Source: Andrena cerasifolii (lineage: Eukaryota; Arthropoda; Insecta; Hymenoptera; Andrenidae). Taken from it: DNA of 64,000 bases. The DNA lies in contig NC_135124.1 of NCBI RefSeq assembly GCF_050908995.1, positions 10,788,001 through 10,852,000 on the forward strand, in the 5' to 3' direction. Numbering within the stretch: the first letter of the stretch is position 1; every line of letters begins with the position of its first letter. A program made the position numbers and the translations under genes. The notes beneath the pieces were generated by a model. That model was not told where the DNA came from and did not search any database. It worked only from the letters and a program-made list of their open reading frames with translations. Positions 36,771 to 47,948 of the stretch are shown here, piece by piece.

Positions 36771-38833
36771 CATTAATTATTATTCATCTCGTGCAAAGCC
36801 AGATAAACACACTTCGAGTTACTTCAATTTCTTCATCGTGCCAGCTTGACAGCCCACGAATGCTGAGTAAAATTCTACTGAGGCTACCAAGGTGCTGCGG
36901 AAAAAATTCCTCATGTTTTATCTTGCTTCTCAATTTTTCGTTCGCGCATGGCACTCAATTACCGCGGAGGATTCATCACGCTGAAGCATGTTTTGTAGCA
37001 TGCAGACTGAACTGGAACACAGAGCATAGCTGTAGGATAAGCTTTGGCTAAATAATTGCTGGGTATCGCTGAAGCTTCTTTGGCCACCTCTGGCCACTTT
37101 CTTTTGCAACTCTTTGGACTTTCGAGTTAGCCCGCGCTAAATTGATGAGCGCTTTGATGAAACTGTAGTCTCGTATAGTTCATGGAGGAAATTTGAGTCA
37201 CCATTTGGCAAGTTTCGAGTTTAAAAAATTAGGATCTATGGTGTGTGCAATTTTCACCCATTTTTGGGAGAACAGGCTGTGTAAACGAATTGTTATCCAC
37301 CAAACTATCAGTCACACGAAGGTCCTTCCTTTTTTATTTTAATCGAAAAGAATTGATCTTCGTAATCGATTAAACTATAAGAGAACTTCGATGATCGTTT
37401 CGTAGATAAAAATTCATGTAAGTATAGATCCTGTTAGCTTGAAAGTGGATAATTGCAAACCTTGACAGTGTGTATTTTTTAAACAAATGAGAAACCAGCC
37501 AAACGATGACTTAAACTCCATCTAATATCCTATGGTCTACATCATATTTCAATTTCATCAAAATCCCTCACACCGAACTAAAAAATTAATCGATTTTGGT
37601 GAAATAACTCCTTCGACAAGATTAAATTAATTCTTAATCAGTTAAGATTCGAAAGGTGTAAAACACCATCTTGCACTTCTACATTTAATCTCACAGTAAA
37701 AATCAAATAAAAAAAAAATCGTACACAGCTTCCTGAACAGCTAAAACGACACGATTCACCAGCAACAATCAGCAATACATAACAGACGGCGAGACAGCTT
37801 CTTTCTCTACCCCATCATCCGTCTATTCTCTATTGATTTATGTTGATATGAAGTGGTCAATCATTTACCGTGACACTGCACGCAACACGGAAACCACCAT
37901 CTGATTTAGATCGATGTTCTGGGGGTAACTTGAAGTTGAACATAGGTACACAAACATCTCACTTGATTACACGCGAAACTTGGCGTTTCCCGCCTGGGAG
38001 GAACGCGAATGGAAGAGAAAACTTTTGACTCTGAAAGTATATAAGTAATTAAATCTCACCCACCCCTCACCCTCTTTACAAAAGAATGGGAGGATAAACG
38101 AAAAAGTTAAGATAATCAAGAAAAGATGCTGTCACTTCGCCCTGATCCTTGCCTCAATTCTCAGAAGTAACCTTCGTCATTACTCCAATCTCCTTAATTT
38201 CTAATCTCTAATTACTCCACTCGTCCTTGCAATTTCTCCCCGACAATTTCCTTCACAACTTCTCACCCACTATTCTCCCTTTTTAACTTCCAATCCATGG
38301 TTTCCCTCGCGACAGTGAACAGTATCAGAAAAAGACTGACTTCACCTTTAATTTTACTCCGACGCGCGATTATAAAGTGCTCGACAGGAACGACTCACCA
38401 TCGTGGGGACGTGGAGGCCGAGGTCCTTGCGCAGCGTCGCGTCCGCCTGGCCTGTCGTTTTTCGGTGGCGATGGCGCGCATTCCCCTGCACCAAAAAGCC
38501 ACCGATGCGATGGGAGAATGCGCTCCTTAGGACCGCGAGTTATTTTAAGAGAACTGGTTTGGTCGCCGTGCTATATTTACTTTTCTCCGCCACGCCAAAG
38601 TCATTGACAGCGTCCTCTCGCCCGGACCTCGCCTTCCTCGTCTTTCGAATTCGCCTCGATCGAGATCGATCTGGACGGCTGCGTGTCGATCTCCACGGAT
38701 CGGGGCCGTCTGGGTTCATGTCAATGTGTCATGCTTCCTTGAGCTTTAAGGGCTCTCCAAGTGCATTCGACCGCGCTGATCCGGTGAGAGCTTGTGGTAC
38801 AGCTGGTGTTAACGATAATGTTGACGATGAGTA
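36771..38833. other. AT-rich DNA, C-rich shoulder, then CpG island
   Basis: From 36790 to 37960 the DNA is unremarkable and AT-rich. From about 38050 to 38300 the plus strand is extremely G-poor: 38161-38280 contains C 43 and G 6. CpG-dense DNA covers about 38360-38870 and carries overlapping frames (up to 143 codons) without recognisable domains. It ends exactly where the inverted duplication begins. Confidence 0.55.
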
Positions 38834-39344
38834 GCGATAGTGCGGGCCGCTTGCCTCGATTCAGGGAGGCGGAAGATGCGAGGTGCGTTTCGAGTGTACG
38901 GGGACGCGAAGAGTTGATAGTGTTTCGGGGGTAAAGGGTAAATGGTTCAAAAATTCAAGTGGTGCCGTGGAGTGGCCGGCAAATCGGATTTAGGGTGTAA
39001 AGAAATGTTTAGGCGGTAGGTACATGTACCCTAAATCCGCCTAAACATTTCTTTACAGAAAAATTGGATTTAGGGTGTAAAGAAATGTTTAGGCGGTAGG
39101 TACATGTACTCTAAATCCGCCTTAGGGTGTAAAGAAATGTTTAGGCGGATTTAGAGTACATGTACCTACCGCCTAAACATTTCTTTACACCCTAAATCCA
39201 ATTTGCCGGCCACTCCACGGCACCACTTGAATTTTTGAACCATTTACCCCCGCAACACTATCAACTCTTCGCGTCCCCGTACACTCGAAACGCACCTCGC
39301 ATCTTCCGCCTCCCTGAATCGAGGCAAGCGGCCCGCACTATCGC
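38834..39344. repeat. near-perfect inverted duplication, arms 224 and 217 bp
   Basis: The left arm 38834-39057 pairs with the right arm 39128-39344. Over 217 aligned bases I find three substitutions, plus a 7-bp tandem duplication (GGGTAAA) present only in the left arm near 38930-38944. The boundaries are abrupt: GCGATAG starts the left arm and CTATCGC ends the right arm, with unrelated flanks and no clear target duplication. The spacer 39058-39127 carries a further copy of the inner motif. The structure could be a very recent inverted duplication, a foldback element, a source of long hairpin RNA, or an assembly error at a hairpin. Confidence 0.9.
38990..39204. repeat. clustered 27-bp motif and nested palindromes
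   Basis: The word TGTAAAGAAATGTTTAGGCG, preceded by TTAGGG, occurs three times forward (from about 38990, 39069 and 39122) and twice inverted (about 39037-39057 and 39169-39195). The first forward and first inverted copies form a 21-bp stem around a GGTACATGTACC palindrome. Separately, 39061-39122 and 39143-39204 are perfect 62-bp inverted arms with a 20-bp spacer. Two competing hairpin registers are therefore possible in the same DNA. Confidence 0.9.
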
Positions 39345-41058
39345 ACATGGTCCTTGAAATGGAATTTACTGTATCGTCGGGTTCTAGAGTAAGGTGTAAT
39401 TGTTACTATGCGATGTCTGACACCTTCGTGATTCTTTCAAAGTGCTGCTAAGGTAGCTACCTTTGAAAGTATCCGATGCAAAATTCAACCTGAGAACGTG
39501 ATGGAATATGGAAGCCAATGCAACGTTCCCAGAACTTATGAAAGTTATATTAGACGGCCATTGTAGATGGCTTCAATTTTTGTCCCCCCGGGGCGCCTAC
39601 TTTCAAGACCTGGGCGAGTTCTTTGCAATTGAAGAATATTGCTGCGGTACCAGTAGCTTGATATGGCGAAGATATTATGATTGAATTATAAATTTAAAGG
39701 TTGTGCTCTATTTACAGTGTATTGTGAGGAATCTGTTGATACCTTCATCAGTGATAGTATGTAAATGAATAATTTAAAGAGAATTTCAAAGAATCTTTTA
39801 CTTACAGTACTGTTTTATTAAGGAGAATAGGAGATTAACTTCGAACTGGATTCCTTCGTACGTTCCTTAGGAAACCCTTTAGGTGTTAGATACTTGGCAA
39901 GATATTACTGGAATCACTGAACAATGTTCAACGTATTCCTCATCCCTGCTTCGAGATTCTATTGTTTTCTAAGTCATAAATTATACAGAGTCACAATGAT
40001 TCGTAGACTTGGTCGGGCAAGGCTAGCCTGAAGCATCTTCAAAAATAAACAGTAACAGATACGTGGAAAGAAATCGTGTAAAAATAAAATACGAGGAAAT
40101 AAGAGACGCGAAGAAAATTTGAAGCATAAAAATTCTAATTTCATACAAACTTTACTTTCCTTTTGAATTTTGCTGCAAGACAACGATCTATGAATTTCTC
40201 ATCTACATTTTTCATTAGTGTTGCATTGTGTACTACATTTCATAAATTCTACGAGAAATATTAGAAACGTTACTTCATTCTCTTTTCTTTCCCGGGAATT
40301 CGATTTGGGAGTAAAAGAGAAATTCGAGTATCGGTGTTAATTTTATCTAAACCGAGGTGCTTACCAGTGAGGGGTACTTTAGATTCCAGGTCAACAGGAT
40401 AAAACTGTCTTTGTTATTTTCGTAAACGTTTATTCTGGCTTTCCTACGTATTTTTAGCTATGACACTACTAACCACAATGTACTACGGCTTTCACGGCTT
40501 ACGCATCCAATATCTATTCGTATTAAAAGCAACTTACAGCCACGCCTTGGATTGAGCACGCAGAAAAATTTACATCAATTACAAAATTCCATACAAATTC
40601 AATCCCTTATTTCAGAACAAGACAAAGAAACATTTTTAATCGAATCTGCTTGGACATTCAAGCTGAAATGTTCGTTACACTTTTTCAATTAATTTTTCTA
40701 CAACCACCTCCCCTTTGGTTCTCCAAATAAGTCAAACTCAGCCCTCCACACCTACACGCACATACACATCCAGTTATCATATTAGACTCGGCTTCGTCTC
40801 GCAGTTTAAACTGTCAGCACAGGGTTTCCCTCGAGAATTTGCCGATTAGTTTGCCAATCTGTGTCACGTAACTCGGGAGATTTAAGTGCCGGGGATCGCT
40901 TCTAGACGGACGAACTTGAGAGGCGAACGTAATCACCGTCCGTAAACAGGCGAATCCTAATTAACGGTCTACTTAATGCATACACGTGTGAACAGTATTG
41001 GTGTTCGTTGGACTTTCCAGATATGCATCGATTTTCTGGAGCGAGACGCTTAAACGCT
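39345..41058. other. AT-rich DNA with a small CpG patch
   Basis: AT-rich from 39350 to 40680. C-rich, G-poor plus-strand DNA at about 40700-40780 precedes a CpG patch at about 40800-40990. No repeats, RNA genes or convincing exons are visible. Confidence 0.5.
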
Positions 41059-41062
41059 TTAA

Positions 41063-41342
41063 CCCTTGGACGGCGAATAATTCAGCGCACACTGGATGCT
41101 GGGTCCACTTTGACCCGTAATTCTTATACACACCTCGAAGTAACAATTAAATCGCTGGAAAAGTTAGAACGCTTTATTGATCCTAAGTCTTCATTAAAAG
41201 TAAAAATATATTACAAGTTCTATTAATCAGAGCAGACCTATGACCCTTTGTCACTTTTCTGGTAAAAGTGCAGGTAATGCGAACGAACTTCTGCACCGAC
41301 CTAATAACATAAGTCATCAACCCTGTATCCGCCATTAGAGGG
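41063..41342. mobile_element. piggyBac-like MITE, decayed right TTAA
   Basis: The left end has TTAA at 41059-41062 followed by CCCTTGGACGGCGAATA. The right end, read on the minus strand, is CCCTCTAATGGCGGATA, preceded by CCAA where TTAA is expected (41343-41346). Over the 18 terminal bases including the preceding A, 13 match. Internal GGGTCCACTTTGACCC (from about 41100) resembles the GTCA...TTTGAC subterminal words of the other TTAA elements. Confidence is lower because one target site is degenerate. Confidence 0.5.
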
Positions 41343-41346
41343 TTGG

Positions 41347-44300
41347 ACATTGTTCAGCTATCATTGGAGCACAGTTCCCCGGCGAAGAAACCAGTTGGTT
41401 CCAGGCGTTCCGTCGCGCTGCCGTTAATCGGAATTATCGCCGTTAAATCGGCTAGAAGCGCGGCTGATAGACGGTCCGGGTGAAAATCCAGGGATTCGCT
41501 GCCTTTCTCCGTTAATCTCTCGTTACTGGCGTCGAGGGCGAGACCCCATTATTGATGCAACGCTCTTTGAATCCCGCGCCGCCTCGAGGCACGTCCCGAC
41601 GCCACAAACGGCATAATAATTTATGTATCAGGTTCGCGACGGTCTAGTTTCGCCATTACTCTTCTCCGCACACTTGCTGCGCCCTTTTTCCCGTCTCGCC
41701 TTAACGCAGGCTCAGCTGTGCGCAGAGAATGGCCCTTCTGCTCGGGGAAACGGCGCGATAGGCGTGACGTTTAAACGATGACGGATGGAGGAGAAATTGC
41801 TACGAAGGGCTGTTAAGGTGCATTGCAAATAGCGGCTCAGAACTGCGAATGTAACTGGGTGACAGAAGCCATAGGAAGAAACGAACGTTTCTTGCTCCTT
41901 TTCCATCAGTTCCAGCGAACATTCGAGTTCGCACCTACTTGCCGCCTGCAGTCCCGGAACATTACCTACGTCTCTTCCTGCCCGTGCTCTCCAAGACACA
42001 GGAGGGAGGTGTATAATTCACTCGTCCCCAACCAGAACACTCCCGAGCAACTACTAAATCCTGGAATCCCCATGAAACTGCATTAGACTAATGGCAACGT
42101 CTACGATTGATCCTCTGTGGATGCAAGCTGCGTCACCGACATGATCGAAAGAGCTATTTCACAGGCTGTCGTGCGCTGGGAGGTGTATCGTGTTTAATTA
42201 TCGGATATCGGCGCTCCCTGTTGCTCGGCGGAATTCTAGGGCGCCCAGACGAATTCCACGGTTTTCTCGGGACAGTGCGGGTTCAGCGTATTCCTGGGGA
42301 GGTCTTCTGGAACATTTTGCGCCACCCTGCGGACCGTCGTCATTTGCTCCCGGTCTGTGTGCGCGCACACAACGTCTAAGGGCGGTGGGATCATGTGCGC
42401 TGCAGGCAGTCCGTGGCAAAGTGAATGTCGAGGCGGAGGTGGCGATGCTCGATTACACCGGACACTTGGAGAGTGTACTCTGGAGGAAAGCTCTTTCGCA
42501 GCTGCAAGGAAATTCGGGGGCAACGATAACTGTCGGGGATTTCCCGCGACAACGTTGGAATTTTATATCCTCGGTAGGGAGGAGGGTCGTTACTTAAATC
42601 GCGAAACGCTCCCTAATTGAATAACAAGAAGACGCTGCGAGGGGAAATCCAGCGAAATGGGACGCCGCGCGACAGCGGTGGTATTTTATTTGGCAGGGCT
42701 ATGTGGGGAAAATCTTTGATCGCTGCTAATCGCGCGAGAGGATGAACTTTTATCGTGCCTGTGCGGGGGAGTTTAATGGAACTACGAAAATTGAGGATTT
42801 GTTACGGGGAACTGTTACGTGGGTGAAGTTATGCAACGTTATTTTTTAATTGAGAGATGGAAAAGAATTATGTCGTAATTGAGAGGATGATTGGCAATTT
42901 GGTAGTTATATCGTATTGATTTTGGAGTGTTTATATAATAGTACTTAGCTTTACTACTCGGCTTCGCCCAAAATTTAGATTAAATACGATTTTATAATTT
43001 TTTTTTTTGTGAAATTAGTCACATGCATCTGGATTAGCTGAGCATAATGAGCTGAGACACATTTCGTGACCCCAGAGTTTACCGTTCGAAAGTTTTATGC
43101 GACAGACAAACACACAAACACTTTCTGCTTTATATATTAAGATTAAAAGGTTGCCAAAATCCCAGTCCAAAAAGAATGCCTCAGTTCTTGCGAAAATTAA
43201 AGAAACCTGTAACCGAGATAATAAACATTTAAAAAGTGGCACAGGGAAGTTCGTTAACTAAGTAAGTAGCCTTAAGAAAAAGCTGCCATAATTCGAACGA
43301 ATTGGAAAATATATTACGTTATCACACTAAAATACCACAACAGAGTGCAAATACTTCTGGGAAGGGCCTGCGGTAATAACTAGACGCCAACATCCGCAAG
43401 TCTGCCAAACATTCCGCATTCCGTCTACGCTACCCTGTTTAGGGCGTCTTACATACTCTGCCGTGCTTTTCTTGTCATCTTCTTCCTCTCCACTTTCTCG
43501 CCACTCCTCTCTTTGCCCAACTGGCGACTGCTTCCGCGCGCATAAATAAAATAAGAGCCCTCCGCGACACTCGGCGGACCCTAACCGCACGAGTTACGTA
43601 CCCGTCGAGCAAAATTGATATGTCACCGACAGCGTTAATAAAGTTAATCGAGGATGTAAAGTAAATTAACGGCGTCACTGCTACGACGCAAGGTTAACAG
43701 GAATGCCTGAGCCGTGGCGGAGCCCGGCCCATCAACGATTTACGCCGAAAGAATTTTCGGGGGAACTGAGAATCCGAGGAAATAGTATCGGCATTGAAAT
43801 TGCACAAAATACAAAAATTAAAAAGCTTTTAACGCTGTAGGTACTCTGTCATTGAGAAATGGGTGCCACCACTGGATTCCCAAAAGTGAAGCTGTTTCTT
43901 TTGATATTGGTCGTATTTAACAAATGAAGATACTCTGATAAAGCCTTTATTATACTTTATCAGTGCTTTGAAAAATCTCACGTGAGCCTCAGATAACATT
44001 TTCCCAATAAGAGCCCTAGAAGTCATAATATTATTTCGAGGACAGTGTTCCATGACTTTTCACAATTTGTCTCCGAAAACTTCTTTTACGAATTCTTAAA
44101 AATTCGACTGGACTTGCTTGATCTATTATAGGGAGAGGTAGCAACCGTACGTCTCTGATGTAAAGTGTCACAAAAGTTTCTGACAAAGCTGATAGGAATT
44201 AGGGAGACTCTGTTGCATCGGGGTAATATTCGCGCGTTCATTTCCCCGTTGATTCCAGGTTACGGTGCATTCTCCCTGGGCGCAGGGCAACGAGCCAAGT

Positions 44301-46110
44301 TGATTTTGATCTCCGACAGGCACGGCCGTTCTTGTATAACACTTGAGATCCGTTGTGCTCTCGTGACCGTTTGTCCTAGAATCATGTCATGCATGCAGCT
44401 CATTGTTGGATCCCATCGACACGTTCCCCTTTGGGTGCATCTCAGACCACGCCGATCGGGAACTTTGATTCGGGGGTACGAAGTTCCAGGTGCTTGTCGA
44501 TTGCCCCGGGAACACAGTTTCTGTTTGAGAACGTAGCTTGAACTTCTATCCCCCTCCTTCGATCCGGGTGAATACGTGTTCCTTTCAATAAGAAATACCT
44601 ATTTCTCTAATAGCTAGCACCTAAAACACAGAGCATTAATGATCTTGATCTACCCGACCACTAATTAACTACCATAACACTGGAAATGAAATAAAATTGA
44701 AAGAGCGACGGTCTTTCACCTTACCACTGAACACCTGCAAACATCTTCGCACGAAAAGCACCCCTAGGCAACCCGATAATTTCATAGATCACTGTCGTAC
44801 CCGCAGAGGCTTTACAAAAAGTCGCGGAGGAATGCCGAAACAGTTATACGCCGCTCGATTTCAGATAAACGAGCGAGCCTGCTCCTGCCCCGGCGCACAG
44901 AAGCGCGAAAACGGAAGTGGCCGATGATCGAGGGGCCGCGAGTTTCGCCGTCGCTTCGAGGCACTGCCAATCGAAGGGTGGCTGTTATCTTATCCAGTGG
45001 AACATGTTGCGCGTGAACTCGTGCACACGACATCGCACAAAAGCGAGGTAATGGGCCGCCTATAGACGCGCGAGGCTCTCGGAATCGTAGCGCGCCGCGA
45101 TAAACTCCGCGATGCCCGATGGAGAGGAGCACCGATCTGCGCAATCCTCCGCGCGTACCCGTTATTCGAGGTCCGCGGTATTATAAACGACGCGGCTAAT
45201 CCAGCCGAGAAATTATATCCGAATAGCTCGCGGAATGACGCGTTCGAGCGGCCTCGGCGTCGGACGCGCGATTTATTTCCCGCCGGAACGGGTGGAACTT
45301 CGAAAGCATTAAATTTCGTGCCTCGCCGCGGGGACTCTTTAAATCTCGAGGGAGGAGGGGGGGGGTGGATGCAGTTGTTTCATTTATCAAAAGGACAACG
45401 GGGATCGCGAAAGTTTGTAAATCGCTGGAATCCCTCGCAATGTTCCCTGCGAATGGCCACCGCATTGGCGCGGTAAATCGTTGCCGGGGAGAGCGACATA
45501 TTGGAAACCGATGAAAATTAATTAACCGTTCAGTTCGGCCAGGTTAATAGTTGTGAAGTCACGTTTCCACGCGCGCAGCTTGTTCGGCTTGGAAAGGATC
45601 GCCTTTCGAGGGCTGGCACCATCGGGAAGGAGATTTAATGCGGCTTTGCGTCGCGCGTGACTCATGTGGGATCGCGGCTTAAACCTTTCGGCGCGCTAGC
45701 TGTGGGCCTCGACAGCCGCGCACATCAGAATTCTGTAGGATTACCGAGAGGAATGTAAGCAGGAGATAACAGGTGTTGTTACTGTAATGGCAGGAAATTC
45801 GTCCGACAGATCTGTTTGTCCGGTGCTCGAGGAGCTATTTTTAACGCGGGATTTTGACTTCACAAAATATTCACGGATATAAACACGTTATCGATCTCGA
45901 GAATCGCGGCGTGAATGATTGCAGTCTAAAGCAAACGTTTCAGATGGTAATTAATGATGCCGCGGGATTTTTAGGAGAATTTTTGTCGCATCAACTTCTT
46001 GAGTGTAGTGATTGTGGGAGTAGCTGGGATTTTTTTATCAATGGTTTCGAAAAATTTAGGTGTTCAACGATAAAGGAACGAGCATTTCGCTTTGAGGCAA
46101 AACAAGATGA
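41347..46110. other. three CpG-rich islands in non-coding DNA
   Basis: CpG-dense blocks lie at about 41350-42680, 43480-43760 and 44240-45720 (the last with an AT-rich break at 44550-44800). About 42760-42930 (right of the first block) and 45740-46000 (right of the third) are G-rich. About 44590-44800 is C-rich. A G9 run lies at 45357-45365. Frames up to 135 codons overlap on both strands without recognisable domains. The LINE-like relic at 42940-43146 is listed separately. Confidence 0.5.
42940..43146 (+). repeat. LINE-like 3' tail relic, copy 2
   Basis: Landmarks in order are TTTACTACTCGGCTTCGCCC, TTGTGAAATTAGTCACATGC, CGTGACCCCAGAGTTTACCG, GCGACAGACAAACACACAAA and TTCTGCTTTATATATTAAG. The first, second and last recur in inverted orientation at 1489-1612. 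The CCCAGAGTTT...GACAGACAAACACACAAAC...TATATATTAAGAT arrangement resembles the 3' non-coding tail of insect non-LTR retrotransposons. No reverse transcriptase or endonuclease remnant lies upstream, so a 5'-truncated copy or a SINE-like derivative is the likely state. Confidence 0.5.
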
Positions 46111-46640
46111 ACATACGTTTAGACGCTGCGAAAATGAAAGGTTTTAGAATTTTTTTAGGGGTTTTATTAAAAAAATAAAACAAAATACTTGTTACACGTG
46201 ATTTATGTATTAGTTTACAAAGTACACGAAAAAGTTTATTTAAAATAATTCTTGTATTAAATTATTTATGATTTTTGAGGTTTTTTAGACCCTGCAGAAA
46301 AAATGGCTGGCATGATATCTGCTTTAAACATAGATGGATCTGCAAAATAAAATGATATTTTTGTAAAATAATGTTGCCATTATGGGCTGACGAGCGATTT
46401 TTTTTTATGTTTTGTTTAATTAATTTTTTATGCACAATTACAGAGAAAAATGTTGCATGGAAAGATTCGTTATTTAACTTCGCAGTGCTATAAATTGTTT
46501 ATTTCTTTTTAAATTAAAAAATTTGACCCAGCAGCCCATAACGGCAACATAATTTTACCAGAATATCATTTACTTGTTTTTAATAAAACCCCTAAAAAAC
46601 ATTCAAAAATCATTTATTTTCGCTGCGGTTAAACGTATGT
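46111..46640. mobile_element. 530-bp inverted-repeat element with an extra segment in the left arm
   Basis: The ends read inward as ACATACGTTTAGACGCTGCG and ACATACGTTTAACCGCAGCG, followed in both arms by GAAAAT, TTTTTTAGGGGTTTTATT, then AATGATAT, GTAAAAT and ATGTTGCC...TTATGGGCTG. In the left arm about 165 bp (roughly 46178-46342) separates the TTTTATT and AATGATAT blocks. In the right arm they are nearly adjacent. The left arm therefore gained, or the right arm lost, a segment. The centre is AT-rich, there is no coding capacity, and the superfamily is not assigned. Confidence 0.7.
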
Positions 46641-47318
46641 AATCCATTAAGAAGCGCATTCTCTATTATCGAAATCTTTTGGAGCGATGATGGCGGCATT
46701 TCTGTTTGGAAAAGTGGAAAGACCTTTTGTGTAGGCTAGATCGGGTCTCTCTCGGATAGGACAAACTTCCTCGTATGTTACTTTACCCATATCGGCAAGA
46801 AATACCAGGACAACGGAGTCCCAACACATAAACCTGGAGGCGATAAACCTTATAGTGAAATTCCTTGGCACATAACTGGTGGAAGAACCGGTACACCTCG
46901 TTATGCTCTTACGCTGAACTCGAACTGTCGTCGAATACTCGGCAGCTGATAACATCTTCCCAGTAACGTTATCGTTGGCTACCAAATGGCATGTGTGAAG
47001 AATCTCTGGCCACAACTTCCCAGCACCTTTCACTAATCTTATCGAAGGAAAAACTGGCATACAGACACGAATTTGCAAATGCACTCCTCTCTATGATTTA
47101 TGGCCTTGCCTAGTTTTACCTCTAAGGATCATTTTCAGTATTGATCTGTTTTCCATACAAATATTTAATAATTGTCTTATTGATAACTTATCTATGAGAC
47201 TGTCATAATGTATATGAGGAAGTCGTAGAATTATTTGGATATTATTATTACCTTGGTGAAAACTAAACATGCACTTAAGTTTGTATTATTTTTTTCATTG
47301 TAATTGTTTCTGCATGTA
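46641..47318. other. non-coding DNA next to the inverted-repeat element
   Basis: A 145-codon open frame on the minus strand (46647-47084) immediately abuts the element at 46111-46640. It has no domain that I recognise, and adjacency to the element is the only context. From 47090 on the DNA is AT-rich without signals. Confidence 0.4.
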
Positions 47319-47321
47319 TTA

Positions 47322-47427
47322 AGCCGAGGATGGCGCTGGAAACTAAGCTAAGCTAAGTCTTGCTACGGAATAAAATATAAAAAAGCATAGCTTAGCTTAT
47401 GGTTAGCTTTCAGGTGGAGTCCCGGCT
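47322..47427. mobile_element. 106-bp Harbinger-like mini-MITE, TTA duplication
   Basis: TTA flanks both ends (47319-47321 and 47428-47430). The ends read inward as AGCCGAGGATGGCGCTGGAA and AGCCGGGACTCCACCTGAAA, then both contain GCTAA/AGCTAAGC words, so nearly the whole element folds back on itself. The AGCCG terminus and TTA duplication match the larger element at 30049-30348, but the interiors are unrelated. It is too small for any gene. Confidence 0.7.
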
Positions 47428-47801
47428 TTACACGTGGAAATAATAATTTCTCAAGGAACCTATCCACGATAAAACTAATTTTTTCACGGTCATTATGAGC
47501 GCAGTAGAAATGCCTCATTGTATAAATAGAGAACTAGATAAAATCGGGTCTATCGGCTGGATATCGGTAAAAATTGTTACAAATCACACGAGTCAACGTA
47601 ATTTTTATCGAGACGCTTGATATCGCGTGTGCAAAATTCAAGCTTCGAAAATTTCTTACCGTGGTCTGACGTGCACAGTTTTTTAAACGAAAAAGAGGCA
47701 CTGGGGTAAATAAGTTGACTTTGAAAGTACCAGAAAGAAACTCTGCTGGTTCCTGGTCATGTGGTTTTCAGTGAGTACCGATTTCTTTGCTAAATTATTA
47801 A

Positions 47802-47944
47802 CCCCTTGTGGTTTGGAGCAGGGATACTCCCGGTAACATTCTTCCACCTGCAGCATTTGTGGCCCTCTAGGTTTCAGTTGCCAGCGTTTCAACGAAAGTA
47901 AATGAAACGCGCGTTCTTTGCCACAGAATTATGTCCCCGAAGGG
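47802..47944. mobile_element. short piggyBac-like MITE or remnant (TTAA target site)
   Basis: TTAA lies at 47798-47801 and 47945-47948. The ends read inward as CCCCTTGTGGTTTGG and CCCTTCGGGGACATAA. Only the first 6-7 bases match well, so the pairing could be fortuitous. At 143 bp it would be an internally deleted copy. It is grouped with the TTAA/CCC set on the target site and the CCCTTCG terminus, which is also that of the 3676-4145 element. Confidence 0.45.
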
Positions 47945-47948
47945 TTAA

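Noticed and set aside
46647..47084. 145-codon minus-strand frame abutting an inverted-repeat element, considered as a transposase fossil
   Set aside because: No catalytic motif or DNA-binding fold is visible. It is outside the inverted repeats and shows no similarity that I can recognise to a transposase.
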